64,000 nt of DNA from Syngnathus acus (lineage: Eukaryota; Chordata; Actinopteri; Syngnathiformes; Syngnathidae). Within the stretch, counting starts at the first letter, position 1. Each line of letters opens with the position of its first letter. This document shows, in pieces, positions 22,172-33,949 of the stretch. The notes under the pieces were generated by a model. That model did no database searches. It was not told the origin of the DNA and worked only from the letters and a program-made list of their open reading frames with translations. Location: positions 24,326,956-24,390,955 of the forward strand of contig NC_051095.1 in the NCBI RefSeq assembly GCF_901709675.1, in the 5' to 3' direction. The translations under genes and the position numbers were made by a program.

Positions 22172-23681
22172 ATGCTACCAGCGCACAGTCCCTCAGTCCT
22201 GGACCGCCTGACCCACACGGAGTGGGAGCTTAGCAAGGTCACCGAGGAGATGGCGGCATTAACGAGGATCGTCCAGCAGCAGCAACAGCAGCTCCAGCAG
22301 CACCATCAGCTCCACCAAGAATGGGCGGAGGCTCTCAGGGACCTCAAAGACCCGGCTCCTCTGGCTGCTGCGATCCAATCTGCACGAGCCCTGTCCACGA
22401 CCGTGCCACTCAGCCCCGCCGATCAGCCCACCGTTATGTCCACGCCCCGTCCTGCCTCGGCGCCCAGGCAGCTCGTAGACGTCCCAGAGCCCAGACTCAG
22501 CAACCTCGCGAGGTTCGACGGCGATCCCAAGTACGTCCGGGCCTTCCTGACAAACTGCCGTGTCTTGTTTGACCTCCAGCCCGTCACGTTTGCCACGGAA
22601 CCAGCCAAGGTGGGTTTCGTGCTTACTCACCTGACGGGCGAGGCATGGCTGTGGGGAACGGCAGAATATGAGCGGCAGGGACCCGCCTGTTCGTCATTCG
22701 ACGCCTTCGCAGCTGAGATCTTGCGCGTTTGACTTGGGCTCCGCCTCGGAGGACGCCTCCACGGAGCTCATCACGCTGCACCAAGGCAGCAGATCCATCG
22801 CCCAGTACGCCATCCAGTTCCAGACGGTGGCGCGTCGTAGCGACTGGAACACCCCGGCTCTCGTCGGCACCTTCCTCCACGGACTCGCGGAGTATATCAA
22901 GGACGAGATGGTGTTCTACGAGCGCCCTCAGACCCTTGAAGAGGCCATGGACCTGGCAGCACGGGTGGATCGGCGGATCCAGTCAAGGCGACGCGAGGAG
23001 AGGAGGGTGACTCCGTCCCCCCGTCGCCGTGACATCAGCCCGACACCTTGGGTGTCAGGGAGAGCACCTGTTTTCCCGCCTGACCTGTCGTCCGCCAGGG
23101 ACCCTGTCCACGTAAGTCAGCGCACATTTACTACTCCTCCCACCCAGCCCGGCTGGCCGGAACCGATGGAGATAGGACGCACCTCTCTCTCGGCAAGGGA
23201 GCGTAGTAAGCACCTCAGAGATAGGCTTTGCCTGTACTGCGGGGGTGAGGGTCACTGGGTGGCCTCTTGCCAGAAAAGAGCTAAGAGCACCCGCCAAGCA
23301 GGGATCCGTTTGGGGACGGTTTACTTGCCCCCTACCACCTGTCGCGAGTCCCTGCTCCAGACCCGCTATTCGACTCCAGCCCGTGCCCTTGCCTCTCGGC
23401 CCTCCGCTTCTCCAACCCGTAGGCCGCGGCCTATGGCCCGGGCCCTTACTCGGCTGCCGTTGCGACGTCCGCAGCCGGGTTCTGCTCCGGTGGGCGGGGC
23501 GTTATGGTCTGACCGGCTTCCTGCTCGAAGTCGTCCGGTAGGGACCCATTTGGTTCCCGTGCCGGCCCCCGGGTCGGCATCTCCCGATGCCACTGCTGGG
23601 GAGGAGGACTGGGCGGTGGTGCCGCCTGATGATGGTGCTTGGTCGACGTGTTCTGACTCGGACTTGTCGGATTTTTGTTAA
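22172..23681 (+). pseudogene. Gypsy-type Gag, frameshifted
   Basis: A Gag structural polyprotein that would form the particle and bind RNA. The first frame (22172-22732) starts 18 bases after the LTR. It has a coiled-coil-like Gln-rich segment, then a Ty3-type capsid region (FDGDPKYVRAFLTNC, GEAWLWGTAEYE). After a frameshift near 22728 the second frame resumes with ELITLHQGSRSIAQYAIQF. It continues to a CCHC zinc knuckle, CLYCGGEGHWVASC, at about 23232-23273. The tail after the knuckle is Pro/Arg-rich and runs into the 3' UTR. No protease motif follows. Confidence 0.85.
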
Positions 23682-23976
23682 CGCGCGTCTTGGGTTAACC
23701 CCCTCCCGCCCGTCCTCCTGCTCTGGCTCGGGGATCTGTTTTGGGACGTCGGGTGCCGTCCCTTGGGGGGGGTTCTGTCACGTTCCTGCGTCACCTGGCT
23801 TCCAGCCAAGCCCGAATCGAGGAATTGCTAGCACCTGCCACAGCTCGTTAGGTCCCCTACTTAACCTCTCGGTGTTCTGCCAGTGGTTGTCAGTTCGTCT
23901 CCTTACCCTGCCCGTGACACACTGCCTTTTTGTCCCTGGACCGATCTTTGTAGCCAACCGCTTCCGTGAACTGATC

Positions 23977-24284
23977 GACCACGCTTCTGATCGCCGCCTG
24001 CCCTGACCACTCGCTCGTCCTTCGACCACGCTTCTGATCGCCGCCTGCCCTGACCACTCGCTCGTCCTTCGACCACGCTTCTGATCGCCGCCTGCCCTGA
24101 CCACTCGCTCGTCCTTCGACCACGCTTCTGATCGCCGCCTGCCCTGACCACTCGCTCGTCCTTCGACCACGCTTCTGATCGCCGCCTGCCCTGACCACTC
24201 GCTCGTCCTTCGACCACGCTTCTGATCGCCGCCTGCCCTGACCACTCGCTCGTCCTTCGACCACGCTTCTGATCGCCGCCTGCT
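23977..24284. repeat. 47-bp tandem array in the 3' LTR
   Basis: The same unit as in the 5' LTR, with one extra copy. Replication slippage after insertion, or an exchange between arrays, would explain the difference. Confidence 0.9.
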
Positions 24285-24442
24285 TCGACCATCTGCCTGC
24301 CTGCCTCCGACTACGACTACGCGCTGTGCTCTGCTGCTCAGCCACGCCAGCCAGACCGCAGGTCCAGCATTCCACTTCCCCTTTCCCCCTTTTCAATAAA
24401 GGATCGTGCTGCACTTGGTAGCCCTGTCTCTGTTCCCTGACA

Positions 24443-25256
24443 TGTCCGTGATTTAGAGAATCATCAGGCATGCATTAAACAGTTCCTTAAGGGTCATTAA
24501 GCTATTCAGGCAATATATCAAACATTTGTTATTTCAAAGTGCTCAGAAATATATATCAGATCATAAAGTTATAAAAACATTTGTCATAACCACCTATCAA
24601 AAATGTCTAGTTATGTCTTCTTTATTGATTTGGTGTGTAGGTATAATTACTATATGCTTAAAATATTTATTTTATTGCTTTAATATGTGAATATACTTGT
24701 CTGCTTATGTACTTAATTCAATGAGGTTTGAGCATATCTGTTTTTGTAGCTAGGCAGGACTTTTTGTATTTCGACCCCATTCCTTCAAAACAATGGTGTA
24801 AAAGAGAACGACAGAATGTATAATTGCTCCGTGTTATATTCGGGGTGATTTCAATGTGCTAATGTTTAATAATTGCTAACCCCAGAACCGGACTCTGGCC
24901 GTAGTTGCCGAAACCTCTTCAAAACTCGCCAAACACGTGTTAAAGCTCAGTGTTATGATATATCTGCATGTCTTCTGTATGTCTCTGTGGTTTTCTATCA
25001 TGTAAGAATGCTGTCTTTAAATAACACAAGCATTTTGACGCAAATAAAACTATCCGGAAACTAGCTAATTAGCTAGCGCTAATTAGTATGCTACGTTCAC
25101 TTTTCAAACAGAAACATAATAAAAACGAGTTGGTAGCTCCTGAAAAGTATAACGAGTAATACTGGTAAAACTATTGAAATAACTTTTCTTTGGATGCAGC
25201 ACCGCTACTGTGCTGCTCTGTGTTGGCCATGTTAGTTTCTAAAAATAGGTAGTTAT
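24443..25256. other. A/T-rich stretch between two LTR elements
   Basis: No coding frame, repeat terminus or RNA gene that I can support. It is probably intron or intergenic DNA separating the insertions. Confidence 0.4.
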
Positions 25257-25806
25257 TGTCATGCTGTCGGGTTTTGTGGATTGTTTTTTGTCCTGTCCGT
25301 CGTATTATCACTTCCTGTTTTATTTTGTATATCACGTTTCAGATCGTGGGTCCTTCCCCTGCACGGCAGTCCACTTGACCTCCTGTTATCCAACTACGTA
25401 CACCTGTGTCGTCCGCCCTGATCGTCTGCACCTGTGTCCTCCCCCTTCCGTGTGTGTATTTAGCCTGCGTTTTCCCCTTGTCTTGTGCCAGTGCGTCTTG
25501 CTTGTCATGATCACCAGCGATTCCTTAGTCACAGATATTCCCCGTGAAAGCCTTTTTGCCGAAGCTCTGTGTTTTGTTCGTTGGATTTTGCCTTCGTTTT
25601 TCCCTCAGTTTGAGGCGCCTTTTGTTTGCTGTTCTCAGCCTTTTTTCCCTCGTGTTGAGGCGCTTTTTGTTTTTGCCTTTTTCCCTCATCTTGAGGCGCT
25701 TTTTGTTCCTGGTGCTGTTTTCCGTGGAGGAAATAAATTCCTTTGTTTGAACTCTGCATTCGAGTCCTCTCCCTGCTCTGAGCCTGACATTACGCACTGG
25801 CCAGAC

Positions 25807-26790
25807 ATGGACTCGGCAGAGCCGGAGCAGCTGGCCGCCACTGTACGCTCCCAGGCGTCGCAGCTAGCCCAACACCAGCAGCAGGTAGATGCCCTGGGAG
25901 TTGGTGTTCAGGAGATCATGACGACACAAGAAAACTTCAGAGCGGCGGTGGCCGCCCAGGTGGGAACACTGAGCCGGCAAATGCAAGACGTTCTCACGCT
26001 ACTGACCGCGGGACCAGCAGCGACGCCCAGTCCACCAGCTGCTTCCCCGGTCGATCGTCCGGCTCCTGCCCCCATGGCGATGGGGGTCAGACTGGCTCCT
26101 CCTGAACGGTACGCCGGAGAACCCGGGCTCAGCAAAGCCTTCATCACAGAGTGCGAGATGCAGTTCGAGCGGTCCCCAGGCAACTTCCCCATGGAACGCT
26201 CCCGCGTGGCGTACCTGATCTCGTACCTGACGGGAAGGGCCCGGGCGTGGGCGACTGCAGAATGGGCCAGGGATTCCGCTACCTGTCGTTCTCTCTCCGC
26301 TTTCATCGAAGCCCTGCGCATGGTGTTCGATCCGGTCTCCTCGGACCGAGAAGAAGGCGCGTGAGCTGTGCCAGCTAACCCAGGGTCGAGAGTCGGTCAG
26401 CGAATACGCGATCCGCTTCCGCACTCTGGCCGCGGAATGCGGGTGGGACCGGACGGCCCTGTATGATGTTTTTCTCAGGGGTCTTTCCGGAACCATCCAG
26501 GACCAGCTCATTCCCCTCGATCTTCCCGCTGACCTCGACGCTCTCATCGCGCTGGCTATCCGCACGGACAACCGCCTGCAGGACTGGCGGAAGCAGCGCG
26601 CAAGCCGGAGCGCGACCGTCTTCTCCCCCGTGGCAGGGGTGGCGTCGCCACTCCTCGAGACGCACCGCCAACGATGGAACACGGCACTGCTACCGCCTGG
26701 GACTGAACCAATGCAGCTCGGCCGGGCCAAGTTGGGTGAAGAGGAAAAGCAGCGCCGACGCCAGGAAGGCGGATGCTATTACTGCGGTGC
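25807..26790 (+). pseudogene. Chromovirus Gag, frameshifted
   Basis: Gag begins 18 bases after the 5' LTR (MDSAEPEQLAATVRS). It has a coiled-coil-like N-terminus and a capsid-like region ([14 protein letters not shown]). The first frame ends at 26364. The continuation, [20 protein letters not shown], is readable in the neighbouring frame from about 26350, so a one-base loss rather than a programmed shift is likely. Gag ends with a CCHC knuckle, [14 protein letters not shown], about 26776-26817, in the same frame as pol. Confidence 0.85.
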
Positions 26791-26817
26791 GCTAGGACAT
26801 ATCCTCCTCTCCTGCCC

Positions 26818-29800
26818 GGAGAGGAAGAACCTGAAGGTAAACACCTTCTCCGTTAGCCAGCAGAAGGGTCGGACCCTACCCATCGGCACGCTTACATGCC
26901 TCGGGAAGATCACCGAACTTGGTGTGTTAATTGACTCCGGGGCAGATGAGAGTTTGATTGACTGGGCTTTTGCTCGGAGATTGGGGATAAGAACCGAACC
27001 GCTAGACACGACCGTGAAGGCCAAGGCGCTCAATGGTCAGGCGCTCTTTGATATATCCCAGGTAACCGAACCTCTCTCGCTGTCTTTCAGGAATCATCAC
27101 GAGAAAGTCAGACTGCATGTGGTAACCTCCCCCATGAATCAGATTATCCTCGGGTATCCGTGGCTTAAGCGCCACAACCCAACCATGGACTGGGCGTCCG
27201 GGGAGATAAGGGGATGGGGACCCCATTGCCAAGGGGCATGTATCGAACCTAACCCCCCGATCAGCCTTACCCGTGGTCCTAACTCCGACTCCGTTCCTCC
27301 TGTCCCAGACCCCGAAACCCCGGACCTGACCGGAGTACCAGTATGTTACCACCGACTCGCGGAGGTATTTAGCAAAGCCAAGGCTTGCTCTCTACCACCC
27401 CACCGTCCTTACGACTGCGCCATAGAGCTCCTGCCTGGCGCTACTATACCCAAGGGGAGGCTTTATTCCCTTTCGGGACCCGAAAAGCAGGCTCTAAATG
27501 AGTATATAGACGCGTCACTTAAGGCGGGATTGATCAGACCCTCGTCAAACGGTACCCTACGCCCCTGCATAGACTACAGTCCCCTCAACCAGATCACTAT
27601 TAAGAATCGATATCCCCTTCCACTCATGTCGACCGTATTCGATCAGTTGCAGCAAGCCCAGGTTTTCACCAAGCTAGATTTGCGTAACGCCTACCACCTC
27701 GTGCGCATTCGGGAGGGCGATGAATGGAAAACGGGATTCAACACTCCCCGAGGACACTTTGAATACCTCGTGATGCCGTTTGGTCTCGCCAATGCCCCCG
27801 CTGTTTTTCAGGCCATGATTAATGACGTTCTGAGAGACTTTATAGACCATTTTGTTTATGTTTATTTGGATGATATCCTAATCTATTCACCGGATGTGAA
27901 GACCCATGAGTCCCATGTTAAGTCGGTCCTGCAACGCCTCCTGGATCATCAACTTTACGTCAAGGCTGAAAAAAGCGAGTTCCACGCCAAGTCTATGTCC
28001 TTCCTTGGCTTCATCATAGCCCCCGGTAAGGTACAGATGGACCCGGCAAAAGTAAGCGCGGTGACACAATGGCCTAGACCCGATAGTCGCAAGAAAGTGC
28101 AGCAATTTCTTGGCTTTGCTCATTTCTATAGACGATTCATCAGAGGCTTCAGCGCCACAGCGGCTCCGCTGCATGCTCTGACTTCCCCAACAGTTCCGTT
28201 CTGTTGGACGGCGAAGGCATAGGCCGCCTTCCAGGAGCTGAAGAAGCGATTCAGCTCCGCCCCGATCCTCACACTGCCCGACCCGTCTCGTCAGTTCGTG
28301 GTGGAGGTAGACGCCTCCAGTCAGGGAATCGGCGCCGTCTTGTCCCAAAGGTCACAGGCAGACAACAAGCTTCATCCGTGCGCCTACCTGTCCCGACGGC
28401 TGACACCCGCTGAGCAGAACTACGATGTAGGAGATCGAGAGTTGTTGGCGGTGAAACAGGCTCTCGAAGAATGGAGACACTGGCTGGAGGGAGCCCAACA
28501 ACCCTTCTTGGTTTGGACTGATCACAAGAATCTACAGTACATCAAGAACGCTAAACGACTGAACTCACGCCAGGCTCGTTGGTCCCTTTTCTTTAACCGT
28601 TTCAATTTCACCTTGTCCTACAGATCGGGGGCCAAAAACATCAAGCCCGATGCGCTGTCGCGCGTCTACAGTCCAGATCCGGTGGCCAAGGAACCCGAAC
28701 CCATTCTCCGTCCTCACTGTGTGGTGGGGGCCGTAACCTGGCCCATAGAAGACCTAGTAAAGCAGGCCAACGGCGACGAGCCACCCCCTGGGAAATGCCC
28801 TGTGAATCGACTGTTCGTTGCTCCCAGGCTGCGTCCCCAAGTCATCCACTGGGCACACACCTCCCGGCTCGCCTGTCATCCGGGCGTGCGAAGAACCCTG
28901 TACGTCATACAGCAGCGGTTCTGGTGGCCCTCCATGGGGGCCGACGTCAGGGAATACGTGGCAGCCTGCTCCGTCTGTGCGCAGAATAAAAACACTCCCG
29001 GCGCCCGTGTGGGTTTGCTGCAACCTCTCCCCATTCCCTCTCGGCTATGGGCCGACATCTCTGTGGACTTTGTCACGGGACTTCCCGCGTCCAAGGGGAA
29101 GACGACGATACTCACCGTGGTGGACCGGTTCTCTAAGATGGCCCACTTCATTGCCCTGCCCAAGTTACCCTCAGCAAAGCGAACGGCCGAAGTCCTCATG
29201 GACCACGTTTTTAGGGTACACGGATTCCCACGGGACGTCGTGTCAGATAGGGGCCCCCGATTTGTGTCCAGGTTCTGGAAGGAGTTCTGCAAACACATAG
29301 GGGCCACCGTGAGCCTCACTTCGGGCTATCACCCGGAGGCAAACGGCCAGGCGGAGCGCATTAACCAGCAGCTGGAAACAGGCCTCCGCTGCCTAGTGGC
29401 CTGGAACCCCTCGACGTGGAGTAAAAACTTGACCTGGGTGGAATACGCCCATAACTCCCTCCCTACCACGGCTACTGGGATGTCCCCTTTCATGTGCGTT
29501 TTTGGCTATCAGCCCCCGGTCTTCCCTGATAATGAGCCAGAGGTGTCCGTTACCTCGGCACACGCCGTGGTAAGGCGCTGTCGTCGCATCTGGGCGGCAG
29601 CACGTGCCACGCTGGTCCCCCAGGGGGACAGAGTAAAGAGGATGGCCGACCGGAGACAACGGCCGGCGCCCGCCTACCAGCGGGGCCAACGGGTCTGGTT
29701 GTCCGCCCGGGACCTTCCCCTCCAGGTGGGCTCCAGGAAGCTGGCCCCCCGTTTTGTGGGGCCGTTCCCCATTTCCAAGGTCGTGAATCCAGCCGCTGTA

Positions 29801-30124
29801 CGACTTCGCCTGCCCCGGTCCCTTGCCGTGTATCCCACCTTCCACGTCGGGGAGATTAAGCCAGTCAGGGAGAGTGGGATGGTGCCGGCTCCCGTGCCGC
29901 CCCCGTCTCCGCGGACTGTGGGGGGTGGGCCTGCGTACACGGTCAAGGAGCTGCTGGACGTGCGCAGGAAGGGAAGGGGCTGGCAGTTCCTGGTCGACTG
30001 GGAGGGTTATGGGCCAGAAGAGCGGCAATGGGTGCCGCGCGGTTACATCCTGGATCCCGGTCTGCTGGATGACTTCTACGCTGCTCACCCCGATGCTCCT
30101 GGTCCGTCTGGGATCCGGCCCTAG
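26818..30124 (+). pseudogene. Chromovirus Pol (PR-RT-RH-IN-chromodomain), one stop
   Basis: Domains in order: aspartic protease ([12 protein letters not shown], about 26930); reverse transcriptase with [15 protein letters not shown] and the catalytic YLDDILIYS (about 27868); RNase H with [16 protein letters not shown] and [11 protein letters not shown]; integrase with an HHCC finger, an Asp-Asp-Glu core ([28 protein letters not shown]); and a chromodomain ([15 protein letters not shown]) near 29990. Two defects are visible. An in-frame TAG lies at 28219-28221 at the RT/RNase H junction. An in-frame gap of roughly 14 residues removes a conserved RT block before GTLRPCIDY. Otherwise the frame is open to 30124. 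Confidence 0.88.
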
Positions 30125-30641
30125 AGGGGGGGGTTATGTCATGCTGTCGGGTTTTGTGGATTGTTTTGTTTTGTCCTGTCCGTCGTATTATCACTTCCTG
30201 TTTTATTTTGTATATCACGTTTCAGATCGTGGGTCCTTCCCCTGCACGGCAGTCCACTTGACCTCCTGTTATCCAACTACGTACACCTGTGTCGTCCGCC
30301 CTGATCGTCTGCACCTGTGTCCTCCCCCTTCCGTGTGTGTATTTAGCCTGCGTTTTCCCCTTGTCTTGTGCCAGTGCGTCTTGCTTGTCATGATCCCCAG
30401 CGATTCTTTAGTCACAGATATTCCCCGTGAAAGCCTTTTTGCCCAAGCTCTGTGTTTTGTTCGTTGGATTTTGCCTTCGTTTTTCCCTCAGTTTGAGGCG
30501 CCTTTTGTTTGCTGTTCTCAGCCTTTTTTCCCTCGTGTTGAGGCGCTTTTTGTTCCTGGTGCTGTTTTCCGTGGAGGAAATAAATTCCTTTGTTTGAACT
30601 CTGCATTCGAGTCCTCTCCCTGCTCTGAGCCTGACAGTTAT

Positions 30642-31427
30642 AGTTACAAGTTATTCTCATTTAAGGTATTTGAGTTACTATCTAGTTACTGCATTATAAA
30701 AGTAATGATACATGTGCCTACTTTGCTGGTTTTTGTAATATGTTTTTCTGTGCACTCTTGTCTGCTGACAGACATGTCTGACATGCCTACACGTGACTCA
30801 GCAGGATGTCAGCGTTATGTCGTGCATATTTTTGTCCAGCTTTTGGGTTTGTAAGAATTCAGTTCACAACACACATTGACTCAAGGAAGAGCTGAAAGTA
30901 GAAGAGTGACCACGTAGGGACAGAAATAGCTCATGACATTATCTGTTGTTATTGAGATAATAAAATTAGCTGTGAACATGTAGAATTACTACATGCTGTG
31001 ATCTTTGGGGGGGTCTAGGGAGGTCTCGTTGGTGGGGTGGAGTACCCCCATTGAATAATAATGGGGTAAATGGTGCTTTTGCACTATTTAGTGTCTGTAC
31101 ATACATCTAGTTTTCAGTCTGTGTGCATCCTACACACCTACCCACTTAGGTAAAGGGCTGTTTCAGTCCTTTTTTGGATCTGGTTGGAACTGTGACTAGT
31201 TAAAAGTAACAAAGCTCAGCTTCAAACAGACAAACATTTTCATTAATATATCAGTATTGTCTGAAAAAGATTATAGAAAAATATTCTTTCTTTAATCACT
31301 CTTGTTGTTAGTTCTCAGGCCAGGCTTATTCCTTCAGTCTTTATACAATGGATGATTACAAATCTTTTAAAATTAATTTAGAGTGCTTGTTAAAGTTCTC
31401 TCTGCCATGTTTTGAATTATTTTTTAG
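30642..31427. other. Non-coding stretch upstream of the SET exons
   Basis: Probably intron of the SET gene. It ends in a pyrimidine-rich acceptor (TTATTTTTTAG at 31417-31427). No independent gene or transposon was recognised. Confidence 0.4.
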
Positions 31428-32399
31428 AGCCAGAAATGTCCAAAAGGAAAGCAAGAAAAAAGCCTGCTGATGAAGCAACCTTTTACATTCAATCCTCAAA
31501 GGACAAACCTGGACTAGTGGAAAGATTTATTGATGATCAAAAAGGTAATAAACTCATCTTTAGACCATTTATCCTAAGTATTGATTTATTTATTTTATAA
31601 AATGACACAAAAAACAATCAAGTTCAGATTAGTGGTTGTATTTCTGTTTCTAAGCGAGAACTTAGTATTAAAATTGTAAGATAACACCACAATTATTTGG
31701 TTAAAGGTGTATCTAAAAGAAATATTTTCTCATAACCAATGGTTTTATATAAAATGTCCTTGCAGGAAGAGGCATGTTTGCTACCCAGCCCTTTGAACAA
31801 GGAGATTTCATCTTAGAATACAGGGGTCAACTTCTGTCAGCAGAAAAATGCCAAACAAGCAAGTACTCTGAAAAGGAGAGTACATTTCTCTTTGACTTTG
31901 AATGGCAGAATCATTACTGGTGGTATGTATATCCAAATATTTTCTATACAAGAATTATGAACTCTAGAAAGAGACTGGAATAAAATACCCTAAATTAGTG
32001 AGTCACTCAGAAGCAATATTTCAATAACACATCAGGATTGTGACATTAACAATTTTTTTATTTAGTGCTATGACGTTCAAAAAGACATTTTGTTTCCCTC
32101 ACAACTTTTCTTTTGAAATGTTGCAGGTTTTTATTTCTGTAAGCTAACTTTTATTTTACTAAAAGACTAGTTATATTATACAAAATGTTTGATTTCTTTC
32201 TTTTCTTTCCTAGTATTGATGCATCAACAGAGGATGGCTCTCTTGGAAGATTAGTGAATGACAACCACAAGTCTCCAAACTGCACCATGAAAAAAATAAT
32301 AGTAAATGATGAGCCCCATTTGTGCCTTTTTGCCATCAAAAACATAGAAATGGGAACTGAAATCACTATGGTGATTCTAAATGGCCATGGCGTGAAAAA
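31428..32399 (+). pseudogene. SET-domain exons (KMT5A/SET8-like)
   Basis: Three exons: 31428-31544 (ATG at 31436, MSKRKARKKPADEATFYIQ), 31766-31922 and 32214-32399. The joins fall in phases 1 and 2 and restore GRGMFATQPF and YWCIDAS across them. The SET signature includes the AdoMet-binding GRGMFA, then FILEYRGQLL, then DGSLGRLVNDNHKSPNC. The usual Asn-His-Ser pair reads Asn-Asp here. The final motif, normally a variant of TYDYG, is disrupted near 32365-32370: the frame passes into ITMVILNGHG, while GDSKWPWRE is readable in another frame to the same splice donor. A loss of about seven bases would explain this. The closest family I recognise is KMT5A (H4K20 methyltransferase), but the substrate is unknown. 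Confidence 0.75.
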
Positions 32400-32487
32400 G
32401 TAAGTCAGTAAGATCAAGTATGCAAGTTGGAATATTAATTTGTTATAAAAAAAAAAAGGACGATTTTTGTCTCTTTTACTTGAATTA

Positions 32488-32963
32488 CTCTCAGGCTCCT
32501 GTTGATGGTGCACTGCTTGAACCAGCCAGAACTTTGCAGGACTCTTACCCTGATGATAGCATCAAACAGGATGCCAGCCTACAGGTAACATTCAGTTAGA
32601 CTTTGTTGTAAGAAATAAACATTGTAGACCTTTTCTTGTTCTCTTAGTTTACACCTTTTAGTTGGAAAGCTGTTCTTTAGTCAGAAGGTACCTTAAACAG
32701 CATTCAGCCAACCATTGGATCACATGGTTTTAGTGGTTCTCCTCATGGAGCCCCAACTAACCAGTGGCACACACACCTATAGATGGATTGTTGAAACATG
32801 CATCCATGTGGGGTCCAACCAAGCCAATCATTCACACACATAACCGATTTCTGAAATATGGCTACTTGTGGGGCCCTCCGTATGGATCGAAGGTTGTCTT
32901 ATGTTTTTAGATTATACTTTTGGTTATGGACATGATGGAGGCTGATTATATTACAGCTATAGT
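32488..32963 (+). repeat. Tandem duplication, unit 1, with linker exon 32495-32584
   Basis: The exon at 32495-32584 (90 bases, phase 0) encodes a linker starting APVDGALLEPARTLQDSYPD. It and about 380 bases of the following intron recur 720 bp downstream (33208-33673). The acceptor CTCTCAG and donor CAG|GTAA are preserved in both units. Confidence 0.85.
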
Positions 32964-33207
32964 TCCACACATCCTCAACAGCTAAACGGCTAGTGTCATG
33001 CTGAATGATGCTCCACTACATCCACAAAGTTGCTGTTATAGGACCTGATGAGACATCCAGAACTGACTGGAACACTTTAGTTAGAAGGGCTTGTTTGGTT
33101 TTGGGGACTAACTTCACATGATTTAACTATACAGGTCTTGAGTCTGTCATTTATGTTGTCTGTATGATGTTGTTAAGTTATTTGTGGTTTTAATTCCAGG
33201 TGACAGG

Positions 33208-33673
33208 CTCTCAGGCTCTTGTTGATGGTGCGCTGCTTGAACCAGCCAGAACTTTGCAGGACTCTTACCCTGATGATAGCATCAAACAGGACGCCAGCCC
33301 ACAGGTAATATTCCGTTAGACTTTGTTGTAAGAAATAAACCTTGTAGACCTTTTCTTGTTCTCTTAGTTGGAAAGCTGTTCTTTAGTCAGAAGGTACCTT
33401 AAACAGCATTCAGCCAACCATTGGATCATACGGTTTTAGTGGTTCTCCTCATGGAGCCCAAAGAACCAGTGGCACACACATCTATAGATGGATTGTTGAA
33501 ACATGCGTCCATGTGGGGTCCAACCAAGCCAATCATTCACACACACATATTAACAGATTTCTGAAATATGGCTACTTGTGGGGCCCTCCGTATGGATCGA
33601 AGGTTGTCTTATGTTTTTAGATCATACTTTTAGTTATGGACATTATGGAGGCTGATTATATTACAGCTATAGT
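33208..33673 (+). repeat. Tandem duplication, unit 2, with linker exon 33200/33215-33304
   Basis: A second copy of the linker exon, encoding ALVDGALLEPARTLQDSYPD. It differs from unit 1 at only two of the 30 residues shared. Two acceptors are possible (after 33199 or after 33214). They differ by 15 bases, so either keeps the frame. If both linker exons are spliced in, the linker is doubled without a frameshift. Confidence 0.8.
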
Positions 33674-33949
33674 CCAATTTGTCTTTGTTGTAAATTTTGG
33701 AGCCTTTTCCTTGTTTTCTATGTAAAATTTCCTGTGCATTGAATGTGTCCTTGTATGAACCCACTGCATTGATATAAGGTTTTGGCATATTTCAGAGGAT
33801 GTGTACAGCACTGGTCATTTACCAGTTAAGATATTGGACAGAAATTTCAATTGTTTTGAGCAAAGAAATTCCAGTCTTTATATTTATACAGCATATAAGA
33901 GTAGCTTGCATAAACTAACAAAACATTTCTTTTAATTCCCTCCATATAG

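Larger units (their letters stand above)
21543..24442 (+). mobile_element. Gag-only Gypsy-like LTR retrotransposon
   Basis: LTRs of 612 bp (21543-22154) and 667 bp (23776-24442) begin TGTCACGTTCC and end CCCTGACA. The 5-bp TSD TGTCC is exact (21538-21542, 24443-24447). A G-rich polypurine tract lies just before the 3' LTR. The interior of about 1.6 kb encodes only Gag: protease, RT, RNase H and integrase are absent. It would have to be moved by proteins from another element. The LTR length difference equals one 47-bp repeat unit plus an 8-bp insertion. Confidence 0.9.
25257..30636 (+). mobile_element. Ty3/Gypsy chromovirus, nearly complete
   Basis: LTRs at 25257-25789 and 30137-30636 begin TGTCATGCTGTCGGG and end GAGCCTGACA. 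The 5-bp TSD GTTAT is exact (25252-25256, 30637-30641), and a G-rich polypurine tract precedes the 3' LTR. Between them lie gag, protease, RT, RNase H, integrase and a C-terminal chromodomain. The LTRs differ mainly by a 36-bp unit, with the motif TTGAGGCGC, present once more in the 5' LTR, and by a 3-bp indel. A solo LTR of the same family is at 39716-40252. Confidence 0.93.

Noticed and set aside
21545-24471. Long antisense frames of about 47-residue repeats (RRRSEAW, SKDERVVRAGG) in the two LTRs
   Set aside because: They arise from a stop-free 47-bp minisatellite read in rotating frames. They lie antisense in LTRs and have no domain.
26343-26366. Programmed gag-pol frameshift in the chromovirus
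   Set aside because: Gag text, including the CCHC knuckle, continues after the shift in the same frame as pol. The shift lies inside gag and looks like a one-base loss.
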